Positions 52,981-61,408 of a stretch of 64,000 nucleotides of DNA are shown one piece after another; within the stretch, counting starts at the first letter, position 1; every line of letters begins with the position of its first letter. The notes under the pieces are model-generated. The model ran no database searches, was not told the origin of the DNA, and saw only the letters and a list, made by a program, of their open reading frames with translations. The stretch spans positions 64,001 through 128,000 of the forward strand of contig CAUYUJ010020518.1 in assembly GCA_963575745.1 (NCBI GenBank), written 5' to 3'. Source of the DNA: Prorocentrum cordatum (Eukaryota > Sar > Dinophyceae > Prorocentrales > Prorocentraceae). The position numbers were made by a program, and so were the translations under genes.

Positions 52981-54573
52981 ATGGCGGACGGCGAGGGCGC
53001 CGCGGCGGCGGCCGCTGGCGAGGGCCGCGCCGTGCGGGCAGGTGACTGCATCCAGGTCACGTGCTACGACGACGCCGACGCCGTGCAGGGCGAGGCCGTA
53101 TTTCGGATCGCCAGCCTGTACGAGGCGAGCGAGCACGGCCAGTTCGCGCGCGCTGAGTTCCTGTTCTGTACTGATCAGTACTTGCAGTGGTACGAGGAGA
53201 ATGCGGGATCCCCTGGAGCCAGGAAGTCAAAGCGTGTTCTCCATTTTTGTCCAGAGGATGAGTCGGCCATCCTATGCGCGGCGGAGGCGGGCCCTGGCGT
53301 GGAGGTGACGCACGTCGACGAGTTCGTGGTCCTAGAGTCGGTCGAGGAGGCGTACCTCCAGTTCCGACGGCGCAATCCTGCTGCGCGCTGGCCTGCCGAG
53401 CTGGGGCCCGAGCCGCTGGAGGAGGAGCTGGGGGATCCAGGGGACGAGGAGCTGGTGCCCGCCGAGCTGGACGAGTTCGGGCTCGCCGCCAAGGTCGTCG
53501 ACTCCGTGGGTGAGCTCGAGGCCGTTCGCGAGGCGGAGGGGCCTGGTGCCGCCGCGGGCCCTCCTGGGCGGGCCGCCGTCAAGGCGCGCGGTCGGCTGCC
53601 TGCTCGGGCACGGCCACCTGCCGCGGCGGCGTCTGAGCCCGCGGGGCCGCCTGGCGGGAGCGTTCGCCCCCGCGGCACCGCCGGCGGGGAGACCCCGCTC
53701 GAGGCCGCCGCCGCCGCCGCTGCGAAGGAGCCTGCAGGGCGCCGCCCTGACGAGGAGATGCAGGCGCTCCTCCGCAAGAGGCTGGGCGACTTGAAGGGTC
53801 GTCTGGGCGCCGAGGGCGACGCTGCCGCCGAGCCTCGAGGTGCCGCTGCGGAGGGGGCCCCGCCCAAGAGGAAGTCCCTGGATGAGATCCTGGCTGAGAG
53901 GGCGGCGAAGGCTCCCAGGCGGGGGCCCGCGGACGGGGGCGCAGCTGGCAGCGGAGGCCTGGCGGGCGCTGGGCCCGAGCGTGAGGGCGGCGGGTCTGCC
54001 GCTCACCTCCTTCGCTCGCTGCTGGGCGCGCTCACCCCTGCCGGGGGCATCGAGGGCTTCGGCGTCACCGACGACTTGGAGTTCACGCCTGGGAGGTCGT
54101 TGGCTGCCTCACGAGCGTTCTTCAGGAAGACTGCTCGCGACACTCCAGGGAAGCTGCTGACGGCCCACTTGTCGCACCTCAAGCAGTTTCTCAGCACAAA
54201 GGGCATGCGCGATGCCGAGGAGGAGCTCCCTCCGATAGTTAACAAGTTCCTGCTGAACATCTTCTTGGCCTCGCACCCTGTTTCATCAATCGGCGAGGAC
54301 ATGTTCAGGCAGATGCGCACTCTGTCCGAGTCCCTGGACATCTTAATCCAAGGGAAGCTCCCGGAGGCCATGGACATGCTCATGCAGAGGTTCAAAGCCT
54401 GCCAGCTCGCCTGCAAGGATAAGCATTGGAGGAGCGCGCGCTGGCTGGAGCTCATCCCTCCCGACGCCGACATGGCTGCCCTCAATATCGAGGAGGAGGA
54501 GCTTCTGAGGAAGATCGAGTACGGCGAATTGAAGCTCGCCGAGCTCGCGGGGAAGCTCAAGCCTGTCGGCTAG
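52981..54573 (+). CDS. Gag-like protein of the YR retrotransposon (ORF1)
   Basis: 530 residues, beginning 72 bp after A1 at an ATG ([20 protein letters not shown]) in strongly G/C-biased codons, and ending at TAG. Residues 1-130 look folded ([40 protein letters not shown]). Residues 130-340 are a Pro/Ala/Gly/Arg-rich linker. Residues 350-530 are helical ([54 protein letters not shown]). No CCHC zinc knuckle. The position as first ORF and the helical C-terminal part suggest a nucleocapsid/gag role. I do not recognise homology. The next ORF is in the same frame after the single TAG. Confidence 0.75.
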   Translation: MADGEGAAAAAAGEGRAVRAGDCIQVTCYDDADAVQGEAVFRIASLYEASEHGQFARAEFLFCTDQYLQWYEENAGSPGARKSKRVLHFCPEDESAILCAAEAGPGVEVTHVDEFVVLESVEEAYLQFRRRNPAARWPAELGPEPLEEELGDPGDEELVPAELDEFGLAAKVVDSVGELEAVREAEGPGAAAGPPGRAAVKARGRLPARARPPAAAASEPAGPPGGSVRPRGTAGGETPLEAAAAAAAKEPAGRRPDEEMQALLRKRLGDLKGRLGAEGDAAAEPRGAAAEGAPPKRKSLDEILAERAAKAPRRGPADGGAAGSGGLAGAGPEREGGGSAAHLLRSLLGALTPAGGIEGFGVTDDLEFTPGRSLAASRAFFRKTARDTPGKLLTAHLSHLKQFLSTKGMRDAEEELPPIVNKFLLNIFLASHPVSSIGEDMFRQMRTLSESLDILIQGKLPEAMDMLMQRFKACQLACKDKHWRSARWLELIPPDADMAALNIEEEELLRKIEYGELKLAELAGKLKPVG

Positions 54574-54603
54574 GGACTCGGCCGGGGGTCCGCTCCACCC
54601 AGC

Positions 54604-54972
54604 ATGGGAGCGACCCCTGCAGGCCACCCCAGCGACGGGACGACTGGTGGGCCAGCTGGAGGTCGGGGTTTTCAGGAGGCGGCTCGCACTGCAGAGGTGG
54701 CGGGCGCGAGTCGCCAGCCTCCACGCCCCCCGACGGCGGACAGGCCCTCCAGGACTTTCAAGGAATTGAAGCTGCAGAACCCCAAGAAGGACGGCGAGAC
54801 GCAGGGCAAGTACCGGCAGCGCCTGGCGCTGCTCATGCGGGGCGACGGCCCCAAGAGGCAGGCGCCGCCAGTGCAGGGCGGTGCTCGCAAGGTCATCCTG
54901 GAGGGCGAGGGCTCGCGGGACCAGGCCGCCAACCAGAAGACTGCCGCTCCATGGGCGGCACCTCGGCGGTGA
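54604..54972 (+). CDS. Small basic ORF between gag and pol
   Basis: 122 residues from the ATG at 54604. It lies in the frame of ORF1, 30 bases past its TAG with no other stop between, so it could be a readthrough extension or a separate product. The second half looks genuinely coding: FKELKLQNPKKDGETQGKYR, QRLALLMRGDGPKRQ, ARKVILEGEGSRDQAANQKT. Its end overlaps the start of ORF2 (54951) by 22 bases in another frame. That overlap could couple translation or serve a -1 frameshift. Basic and probably nucleic-acid-binding, by composition only. Confidence 0.55.
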   Translation: MGATPAGHPSDGTTGGPAGGRGFQEAARTAEVAGASRQPPRPPTADRPSRTFKELKLQNPKKDGETQGKYRQRLALLMRGDGPKRQAPPVQGGARKVILEGEGSRDQAANQKTAAPWAAPRR

Positions 54973-57900
54973 CGCACGCCACCGAGGCTAATTCGTCGTG
55001 TGCCAGCGGCGGAGCGAGCTGGCCTTGGACGCTCACTAGCATGTCCGACCTGAGGGCCTGGAAGTCCAGGCTTGCTGCGGCCCTCGAGGATGGCATGACC
55101 CCGCTCACCTTCGCGCTCTGGCTGATAGATGCTATGTTCACACACCCTGGCAGGCTGGGCAGGTTCTGTCGGGGTTTTCTTCACCACGCGCATTCACCGC
55201 AGCAGCAGGGGCAGAGGTTTCGTGATGTGCTGCCTCTTGCTGCTCCATCGTTGGACAGTGCCAGGGCCTGGAAGGTTACATCGAGGGGGTCAGCGGCGGG
55301 GACCTCGAGTGAACCTGGACCCGATTTTGATGGGCCCTCTGCTTGCGCTGTCGCTGCCGAACTGTGGGTCTTCATCCAGGTTATGCTCACGAACTACCAG
55401 TACGCGGGCACGTGCGGGGAGGAGGCGTGGGGCCACCACTCGCACTACTCCGCTGCTCAGGTCAACGCCGTCGAGGTCATGAGGGAGGCTGTCTCGTATT
55501 TCCTCGGGGGCGACCTTGGCAGGGTTCAGCTGCCCCTCCTCAGTGAGATCTCGACGCGGGCGTCCAGCGCTTACGACATCGACAGTGGCACGCGTGCGCT
55601 GCCCCTTCGGCTGGGAGAACTACGACCTGGCCTACCAGCAGCTGATGTCGCTGGCCGGCTGGACCCTCGTGCTCATGTCAGCCCTGAGGTGCTCACCTGG
55701 TTGGGCGACCCGTCGGTGGCCCTCCTGCCACGTGCCCAGTGGCCTTCTGAGGTTCCGAAGGCGAGGCTGTTGGTCGACTCGCCTGCGGAGTGGGCAAGGA
55801 TCGTTGGCCACTTGTACTCGCTCGGGATCGTGGAGGCCATAGAGGACGAGCAGATCTTTCGGGCGGACGGCGTCCCCGTGCTCAACGGCGCCTTCGCGGT
55901 TGAGAAAAGGGGCGTGCCCGAGGCTGGTGAGCAGAGGCAGTGCCGCTTCATCATGAACATGGTGCCAGCGAATAGCTACCTGAAGATCATGACCCAGGAC
56001 CTGTCGACGCTGACGGCCTCGACCTCTTGGGTTACGGTGGTGTTGGAGGGCCAGCGCGTCTTGCTCTGGTCGGGTGACGACCAGCAGGGCGCCTTTTTTG
56101 TCTGGAAGATCCCGCGGGCTTGGCGCAGCTTCACGACGCTGAAGGGCCGCGTCCCCGGCCGCCTCGTGGGCCGCCCAGATCTGAAGACGGTGCATGTGTG
56201 CTCAGCCGTTATACCGATGGGCTGGCTGCTGGCCGTCACGTTATTCCAACACCTTCATAGACGCCTGGGCCTGCGCCCTCCCCCCGCTGGAGCGGGCCTG
56301 CCTGAGATTGATGAGTGGAGGAGGGACAAGCCGCTCCCCATTGCTCAGGTGGGCGGTTGCAGGTCTTGGTACCAGTTCTTCATCGACGACTTCGATGCCC
56401 CCAGGATCGTGAACGACACCGAGGGGGAGGTCGGCGTCGGCTCTGCTTACCAGAAGCGTCAGAGGGCTTCCTACCAGCGCAACGGCGTGGCCTGGGCCGA
56501 ACGCAAGGCCCACCTCGGGGAGACGAAGGTCGAGAGGATGGGCGTGCTCGTGGATGGTCTGCGCGGGCGCGTCTCGGTACCTCTCATGAAGCTCTTCGAG
56601 ACCATGCTCTTGGGGGCCCTGCTGGTGACCAAGGACTGGGTCTACTGGAAGACCATGCTCGTGCTCCTGGGCAAGCTCGTCAGGGCTTTGGAGTTCAGGC
56701 GCGTCCTCTTCTGCATCCTTAACGAGGTCTGGAAGTTCGCGGATGGCACTCACTCTGGCTGGGTCAACTCGGAGATGGCCGAGGAGATCCTCAGCGGCGT
56801 GGGCCTCCTCCCGCTTGCCTTCACGGACCTTCGCGCGGAGGTCGATGCGAGGGTTACCTGCTCTGACGCCTCGGAGGATGGTGGAGGCGCCTGCACGTCA
56901 CTGAGGCTGTGCCCCGAGGCCCTCTCGAAGCTGACGGCTGCTGCCGCTGCAGGCCAGGAGGGCAGGCAACACCTCATGGCGGGCCGCCTGCTGCTGGGCG
57001 AGGCGTCGCTTTGGCGAGCGTGGGAGTCGAGGAACCCTGGTTTGCCGCCCCCTGCTGGTGATAAGATACCTGCTGTCCTGGTCATAGGGCTGTTCGACGG
57101 CATCGGGGGCATGATCGTCTCGCTCTCAAGGCTCCGCACGAAAATCATTGGCTACGTCTCGTCGGAGGTTGATCCCAGCGCGCGCAGGGTCGTCAGGAAG
57201 AGGTGGCCCGGCCTCATCGACTGGGGGAACATCCAAGACGTTGGGACTCAGCACATTGACAAGCTGGTCCAGCTCTTCGGCGGGATCGTCGACGTGGTCT
57301 ACTGTGGCGCCGGCAGTCCGTGCCAAGACCTGTCGAGGCTGATGTTCGGCAGGAGGGGGCTCGAGGGCCAGAAGAGCGCTCTCTTTCGCGAGATACCGCG
57401 AATCCTGGGGCTGCTGAACGCCGCGTTCCCTGGGAAGGTACGCTCCCTCGTCGAGAACGTCGCCTCCATGCCATTCGAGGACATCGAGCGCATCTCTAGC
57501 GAGCTCCAGGTCACGCCCTACCGGTTCTGCAGCAGCTGCCTGGTCCCCAACAGAAGGCCGCGGTTGTGCTGGCTCTCGTGGCGGTTGCTGCCGTGCAAGG
57601 GCTATAGCTACAAGGACAGGGGGCACTTCGTCGAGGTCATCTCCGACGGCGCGACGCGCGTGGAGCTGCCCTGGGCCTCCCCTGGCTGGATTTGGAATGG
57701 TGGCCCGCTGCCTGTGCCGACGTTAGTCTGTGCTAGGCCCTCTTTGTTACAGCCTACTCGACCTGCTGGAATTGCTCGGGCCAGCCCCGAGGCGAAGGCT
57801 CGCTGGAAGAAGGACGATCATCGTTATCACGTCGGCCTTTACGAGAACGCCTGCCTACTCCAGCATGAGGCCACCATGGAGCTCCGCCCCCCGTCGGCAG

Positions 57901-58775
57901 AAGAGAGAGAGGTCCTCTTGGGGTTCGATCGAGGATACACCGAGTGTGCCGTAAAAGACGGGTCTGGCTCGAGCCTCGAGACCACGCGCTGCTTCCTGCT
58001 TGGGAATAGCTTCTCAGTCTATGCGGTCTCATGGCTGCTGCAGCACTCCCTGGTCGCCGACGAGTTCCAGCCACAGCTGTGGGAGCCCCATGCCCTGTGC
58101 CACACGGGCAAGTGCAGGGCCCCGTGGAACGACAGCGCGGTGTACCACCAGGGCGACGACTACCAGTACGAGCCCGAGGCGGAGCAACTCGTGCGGCACT
58201 ACCTGTCTATCGCGGAGAGAGGGGGCACGGACGTGCGCTTGGACGTGCACCTCCCGTTCCGGCACCGCGCGTGGCCGCGCGTGTCGCTCGAGCCCAGCGT
58301 CTGGACGTGGAAGGTGATCTCAAGTTACCGGTGGCGTGCTGGGATCGGGAAGCACATCAACGCCCTCGAGATCCAGGCGGCCGTGAACACCATCAAGTGG
58401 AGGCTGCGGTCAGGCACGGGCCGCCCCAGGCGCATGCTACACCTGATCGACAGCCAGGTCGCCGCTTCGGTGCTGACGAAGGGCCGCAGCAGCAGCAGGG
58501 TCCTGCGGATGCACGTCAAGCGCTGGGGGGCCTTGTGCTGGGCGACAGGCTGCTACGTCATGCTTGGCTACATCGCGTCGGAAGACAACCCCGCCGACGC
58601 GCCATCCCGAAAGGTGTGGCAGCTAAGAGGCTCTCGCCGCAAGCCCAAAGGCTCCAGCGGTTGCGAGGCTCCCAGAGGCTCTCTGATCTCAGGGTCAGCG
58701 CGGTCACGCTCAAGAGGTACCGTATCGCCGTCGCGGAGTTCTTCGCCTTCGCCATCGAGGGTGGCTTCCCGCTGA
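54951..58775 (+). CDS. RT-RNase H protein with an inserted DNMT3-like cytosine methyltransferase (ORF2)
   Basis: 1,274 residues from the ATG at 54951. The open frame extends upstream to 54426, but that part is out of phase with real ORFs. RT: RVLLWSGDDQQGAFFVWKIP, motif A with D377; VIPMGW, motif B; YQFFIDDFDAP, motif C with IDD at 478-480. RNase H begins TCSDASEDGGGAC (D639) but resumes only at HINALEIQAAVNTIKW (E1140), HLIDSQVAASVLTKGRSSS (D1167) and SEDNPADAPSR (D1216). Between them is a methyltransferase: VIGLFDGIGGMIVSLSR (motif I, 714-720), SSEVDPSARRVV (motif II), CGAGSPCQDLSRL (motif IV, catalytic C791), LVENVASM (motif VI, E835), NRRPRLCW (motif VIII, 867-871) and FLLGNSFSVYAVSWLL (motif X, 1018-1020). 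SEVDPS, GSPCQDLS and the RxGLEGQKS stretch are closest to DNMT3 among families I know. The reading frame is uninterrupted and all catalytic residues are present. Expected role: copying the element RNA, with DNA cytosine methylation as an added activity. Confidence 0.9.
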   Translation: MGGTSAVTHATEANSSCASGGASWPWTLTSMSDLRAWKSRLAAALEDGMTPLTFALWLIDAMFTHPGRLGRFCRGFLHHAHSPQQQGQRFRDVLPLAAPSLDSARAWKVTSRGSAAGTSSEPGPDFDGPSACAVAAELWVFIQVMLTNYQYAGTCGEEAWGHHSHYSAAQVNAVEVMREAVSYFLGGDLGRVQLPLLSEISTRASSAYDIDSGTRALPLRLGELRPGLPAADVAGRLDPRAHVSPEVLTWLGDPSVALLPRAQWPSEVPKARLLVDSPAEWARIVGHLYSLGIVEAIEDEQIFRADGVPVLNGAFAVEKRGVPEAGEQRQCRFIMNMVPANSYLKIMTQDLSTLTASTSWVTVVLEGQRVLLWSGDDQQGAFFVWKIPRAWRSFTTLKGRVPGRLVGRPDLKTVHVCSAVIPMGWLLAVTLFQHLHRRLGLRPPPAGAGLPEIDEWRRDKPLPIAQVGGCRSWYQFFIDDFDAPRIVNDTEGEVGVGSAYQKRQRASYQRNGVAWAERKAHLGETKVERMGVLVDGLRGRVSVPLMKLFETMLLGALLVTKDWVYWKTMLVLLGKLVRALEFRRVLFCILNEVWKFADGTHSGWVNSEMAEEILSGVGLLPLAFTDLRAEVDARVTCSDASEDGGGACTSLRLCPEALSKLTAAAAAGQEGRQHLMAGRLLLGEASLWRAWESRNPGLPPPAGDKIPAVLVIGLFDGIGGMIVSLSRLRTKIIGYVSSEVDPSARRVVRKRWPGLIDWGNIQDVGTQHIDKLVQLFGGIVDVVYCGAGSPCQDLSRLMFGRRGLEGQKSALFREIPRILGLLNAAFPGKVRSLVENVASMPFEDIERISSELQVTPYRFCSSCLVPNRRPRLCWLSWRLLPCKGYSYKDRGHFVEVISDGATRVELPWASPGWIWNGGPLPVPTLVCARPSLLQPTRPAGIARASPEAKARWKKDDHRYHVGLYENACLLQHEATMELRPPSAEEREVLLGFDRGYTECAVKDGSGSSLETTRCFLLGNSFSVYAVSWLLQHSLVADEFQPQLWEPHALCHTGKCRAPWNDSAVYHQGDDYQYEPEAEQLVRHYLSIAERGGTDVRLDVHLPFRHRAWPRVSLEPSVWTWKVISSYRWRAGIGKHINALEIQAAVNTIKWRLRSGTGRPRRMLHLIDSQVAASVLTKGRSSSRVLRMHVKRWGALCWATGCYVMLGYIASEDNPADAPSRKVWQLRGSRRKPKGSSGCEAPRGSLISGSARSRSRGTVSPSRSSSPSPSRVASR

Positions 58776-59560
58776 ACAGCTCGGCCGAGGCGGACAGCGC
58801 GCTGGGCGCCTACGTCGAGGACCAGTGGGCGAACGAGGGCACGCTCAGCCATGGGCGCTATGCGCTCGCCGGTTGCCTCTTCTTCGCCCCCGAGCTCCGC
58901 ACGGCCCTGCCCTTTGCGTGGTCCCTGGTCAAGACGTGGCAGAAGCTGGCGCCCATCAATCGCGCCTATCCGGCCAGCCCCGAGATGGCGCTCGGGCTTG
59001 CAGGCGCTGCAGTCTCGGTTGGCCAGCCCCTGTTGGCTGCCCTGGTCCTCGTCACGTTTGATGCGATGCTTCGGACCAAGGAGCTGCGTGATCTTACATA
59101 TGATGATATCACGTTCGCCGAGGGCGGCGTCATACTGCGCCTGTCGGAGACGAAGATGGGCGTCAGGACCGGCAAAGTGCAGTTCGTCGTGGTGCGAACG
59201 CCCGCCGCAGTCAACTTGCTGCGGGTTGCTGCGGAGCGCGCCCAGCCGACGGACCACCTGTGCCCGTACACGTACGTGCAGCTCCAGCGGCTTCTGAAGT
59301 CGCTCCTCGCTGTCGCCTCGATCCCGCCTGCACGCTGGTCCTGGTACAGCTTCAGGCGAGGAGGCGCCTGCCATGACTTTCTCTTGGGCGCCAATCTCGA
59401 GCGCACAATGCAGCGTGGGAGATGGAGTGCCGTGACTTCTGCACGTGTGTATATCGAGGAGGCTGTCGCCGACCTTGTAGATGTCTCAATGAGCCAGCTC
59501 TCGAAAGATATATTGAGTCAGCTTGGCCTAATGCTACTGAATTCCGGCTATAGCCAGTAA
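58616..59560 (+). CDS. Tyrosine recombinase of the YR retrotransposon (ORF3)
   Basis: The frame is open from 58031, but its first 590 bases are antiphase ORF2. Protein-like sequence starts after the RNase H end at about 58620 (VSAVTLKRYRIAVAEFFAFA). No ATG precedes the domain, so it is probably made by a -1 frameshift from ORF2 or from an unusual start. The start given is nominal. Catalytic features: FDAMLRTKELRDLTYDDITF with Arg I (59072); WYSFRRGGACHDFLLGANLE with Arg II (59354), where the usual HxxR is YxxR; QRGRWSAVTSARVYIEEA with the GRW of box II and the Tyr nucleophile (59450). It should insert the circular DNA copy without target duplication. The frame ends 12 bp before B1. Confidence 0.85.
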   Translation: MAAKRLSPQAQRLQRLRGSQRLSDLRVSAVTLKRYRIAVAEFFAFAIEGGFPLNSSAEADSALGAYVEDQWANEGTLSHGRYALAGCLFFAPELRTALPFAWSLVKTWQKLAPINRAYPASPEMALGLAGAAVSVGQPLLAALVLVTFDAMLRTKELRDLTYDDITFAEGGVILRLSETKMGVRTGKVQFVVVRTPAAVNLLRVAAERAQPTDHLCPYTYVQLQRLLKSLLAVASIPPARWSWYSFRRGGACHDFLLGANLERTMQRGRWSAVTSARVYIEEAVADLVDVSMSQLSKDILSQLGLMLLNSGYSQ

Positions 59561-59572
59561 AAGGTGTGTATG

Positions 59573-59850
59573 GAGAGGCCGCGGCGGCCACCCTGGAGAG
59601 TTTTTTCCTTCGGTGGCGGGCCCCCCGCTTGTACCGTGCCCTCGGCCTTGGGACCCCTGGGCCGCTCCGTGGGTCCGTGGTTCGGGCGCCGTGACCCTCG
59701 AGGAATCGATCTGACTCGAACTCTCTCGTGTCCTGGGAGCGCGAGGGTGGTGCGAGTAGCGGGGGGCCCCGCTGCGTAAAAACCTCAACACAGCTGTCTG
59801 GCACAGCTGCGAGATCTTAACCAGTGGCGAATGCGCGACCAAAACGAGAT
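59573..59850 (+). repeat. Split direct repeat B1
   Basis: 278 bp from GAGAGGCCGCGGCGGCCACC to CCAAAACGAGAT, directly after the recombinase gene. By eye it differs from B2 only in a G/C run near 59763 (G6C4 against G7C3). It shares its last AT with the start of A2. Confidence 0.9.
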
Positions 59851-59931
59851 CAGACTTATGACTACAGGTCATTGGGGTATCTCGGGGGTCCCGCGAAATC
59901 GCCGATCTTATCTCGCAGCTTTCTTGCTCTG
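59849..59931 (+). repeat. Split direct repeat A2
   Basis: 83 bp copy of the 5' repeat, placed between B1 and B2 as in Ngaro/PAT elements. During replication the B1-A2 block would allow the ends to be completed. Confidence 0.9.
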
Positions 59932-59960
59932 CCATCCCACATCCACCCGAGCAAGTAGGA

Positions 59961-60238
59961 GAGAGGCCGCGGCGGCCACCCTGGAGAGTTTTTTCCTTCG
60001 GTGGCGGGCCCCCCGCTTGTACCGTGCCCTCGGCCTTGGGACCCCTGGGCCGCTCCGTGGGTCCGTGGTTCGGGCGCCGTGACCCTCGAGGAATCGATCT
60101 GACTCGAACTCTCTCGTGTCCTGGGAGCGCGAGGGTGGTGCGAGTAGCGGGGGGGCCCGCTGCGTAAAAACCTCAACACAGCTGTCTGGCACAGCTGCGA
60201 GATCTTAACCAGTGGCGAATGCGCGACCAAAACGAGAT
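59961..60238 (+). repeat. Split direct repeat B2
   Basis: 278-bp copy of B1 forming the 3' terminus, 29 bp after A2. Past its final CGAGAT the host sequence is TA-rich. The near identity with B1 implies a young insertion. Confidence 0.9.
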
Positions 60239-60286
60239 ATCTATATATATATATATTTATATATATATATGTATATATGTGTATGC
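60239..60286. repeat. (TA)n tract at the 3' edge of the retroelement
   Basis: ATCTATATATAT-type sequence. With the CA tract at the other side it probably formed one compound microsatellite before insertion. Confidence 0.9.
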
Positions 60287-60288
60287 AG

Positions 60289-61177
60289 CGTCGCCCATAT
60301 GCTTGCCTCGAGGATCGCCAGAGCCACGGGTTCGAGCAGCAATCCCAGCGTGACGCAGCTGGGCCAGACCAACCCGTCTCATTGAGCGACAGCGACGTCG
60401 AGGAGACACAGACCGTCGTCGACAAGGGCCCGATCGCAGTTCAGCCAGCCAGCCGGACTCCGACTGTAGTTGCGACCAAGCCTTGGGCACGCCCGACCCC
60501 GACACTCGACGAATTTGTTCAGTATACTTTGGAGCGCGAGCCCGTGCAACATGATGAGCAGCCCATTCGGCCGCATCGGCGGTGGCAGCTCCGCGCTCGC
60601 GGCGACGACAACATCAGCCAGCCTGCCGACCTCGACAGCATGCCGATCTTCGCGATCGCCGCCCAGCAGGACACTCTGCCAGAGACGCAGCCACTAGGGG
60701 CCGCCGCGGAGCTCGCGACGCTGCAGCACGACGCCGTCGACCAGCCAGGCGGCGCGACCCCGCCAACCCCAGGCGCGCAGGCGAGCCTGGGTGCCCAGGC
60801 GACGCGCGCTGGAGCCTCGCCGCAGCCCGAGCCCAACATGGATGCTGGCGTGGCCCAGGGCAGCTCGGGCTCGGAAGGTCGCTCCGAGCTCAGCCAGCCG
60901 ATGGTCGACGGTGGCTCGGCTGCTGGCCAGGGCCAGCGGGCGCCGAGCGAGGCGCGCCCGGAGGTGCTCGACGGCGCAGCCGCGGACAGCCAGGGCGCCG
61001 CAGTCGGCGAAGCTGGGGAGGAGGTGCCCACGGAGCAGGAGCTGCCAGACCGCCAGCCAGATATGGTGGACACCAACTCTTGTGACCACGAGCCCGAGCT
61101 GGACCCGAGCCAGCCGACGCCGCCCTCCGCAGTCGACTGCGCGACGCGCATCAGCAGCTTCGAGCAGGAGCCCAGAG
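60289..61177 (+). CDS. Gene 2, exon downstream of the retroelement
   Basis: After GTATGCAG (60288), only 50 bp past the retroelement, the frame reads RRPYACLEDRQSHGFEQQSQ, then LSDSDVEETQTVVDKGPIAV, PTLDEFVQYTLEREPVQHDE and PADLDSMPIFAIAAQQDTLP. A long Ala/Pro/Gln/Glu-rich, probably disordered stretch follows, to SAVDCATRISSFEQEP. CCCAGAG|GTTACA is a plausible donor at 61177, though its phase does not fit the next acceptor exactly, so the true site may differ by a base or two. No stop over about 890 bp and strong G/C third positions. No recognised domain. Belongs with the two exons below. Confidence 0.5.
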
Positions 61178-61285
61178 GTTACATTCGAAAGATATGCGCT
61201 CTCCGCACCTGCCCTGACTTCCTCATCTTCTGGCCACCTCAATCTCCCGCATCATCCCCTCATCGGGGGTGCTGGGGGGAAACAC

Positions 61286-61395
61286 AGGAGGAGGAGGAGG
61301 AGGAGGAGGAGGAGGAGGAGGAGGAGGAGGAGCAGGAGGAGGAGGAGGAGGGAGGAGGGAGGGGGAGGAGGAGGAGGAGGAGGAGGAGGAGCTCT
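61286..61395. repeat. (GGA)n tract in a gene 2 intron
   Basis: GAG/GGA purine tract between GGGGGAAACACAGG and the acceptor region GAGCTCTTCCATCGCCTCAG. Confidence 0.95.
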
Positions 61396-61408
61396 TCCAT
61401 CGCCTCAG

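Larger units (their letters stand above)
52826..60238 (+). mobile_element. Intact YR retrotransposon (DIRS/Ngaro/PAT group) with DNA methyltransferase
   Basis: A 7,413-bp unit with split direct repeats A1 (52826-52908), B1 (59573-59850), A2 (59849-59931) and B2 (59961-60238). This is the A1-ORFs-B1-A2-B2 layout of PAT/Ngaro-like elements, which integrate by a tyrosine recombinase instead of an integrase. The B1-A2 joint reads CGAGATCAGAC. The outer ends are ATCAGAC at the left and CGAGAT at the right, so joining the outer ends of a circle would recreate the same joint around AT. There is no target duplication, as expected for this group. Left flank ACACACATAT and right flank ATCTATATAT suggest a compound microsatellite was the target. 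All frames are open: gag-like, a small ORF, RT-RNase H with an inserted methyltransferase, and the recombinase. Known DIRS elements carry an adenine-type methyltransferase after RNase H. Here it is a DNMT3-like cytosine type. From memory, cytosine methyltransferases in retrotransposons have been reported from dinoflagellates and charophyte algae. Confidence 0.9.

Noticed and set aside
54426-54950. Upstream extension of ORF2 to 54426
   Set aside because: This part is the shifted reading of ORF1 and the small ORF, with Arg/Gly/Gln-rich composition. Sense sequence starts at the ATG at 54951.
58031-58612. Upstream part of the recombinase open frame
   Set aside because: It overlaps the methyltransferase end and RNase H of ORF2 in another phase and is Arg/Ala/Gly-rich. 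It is a shadow.
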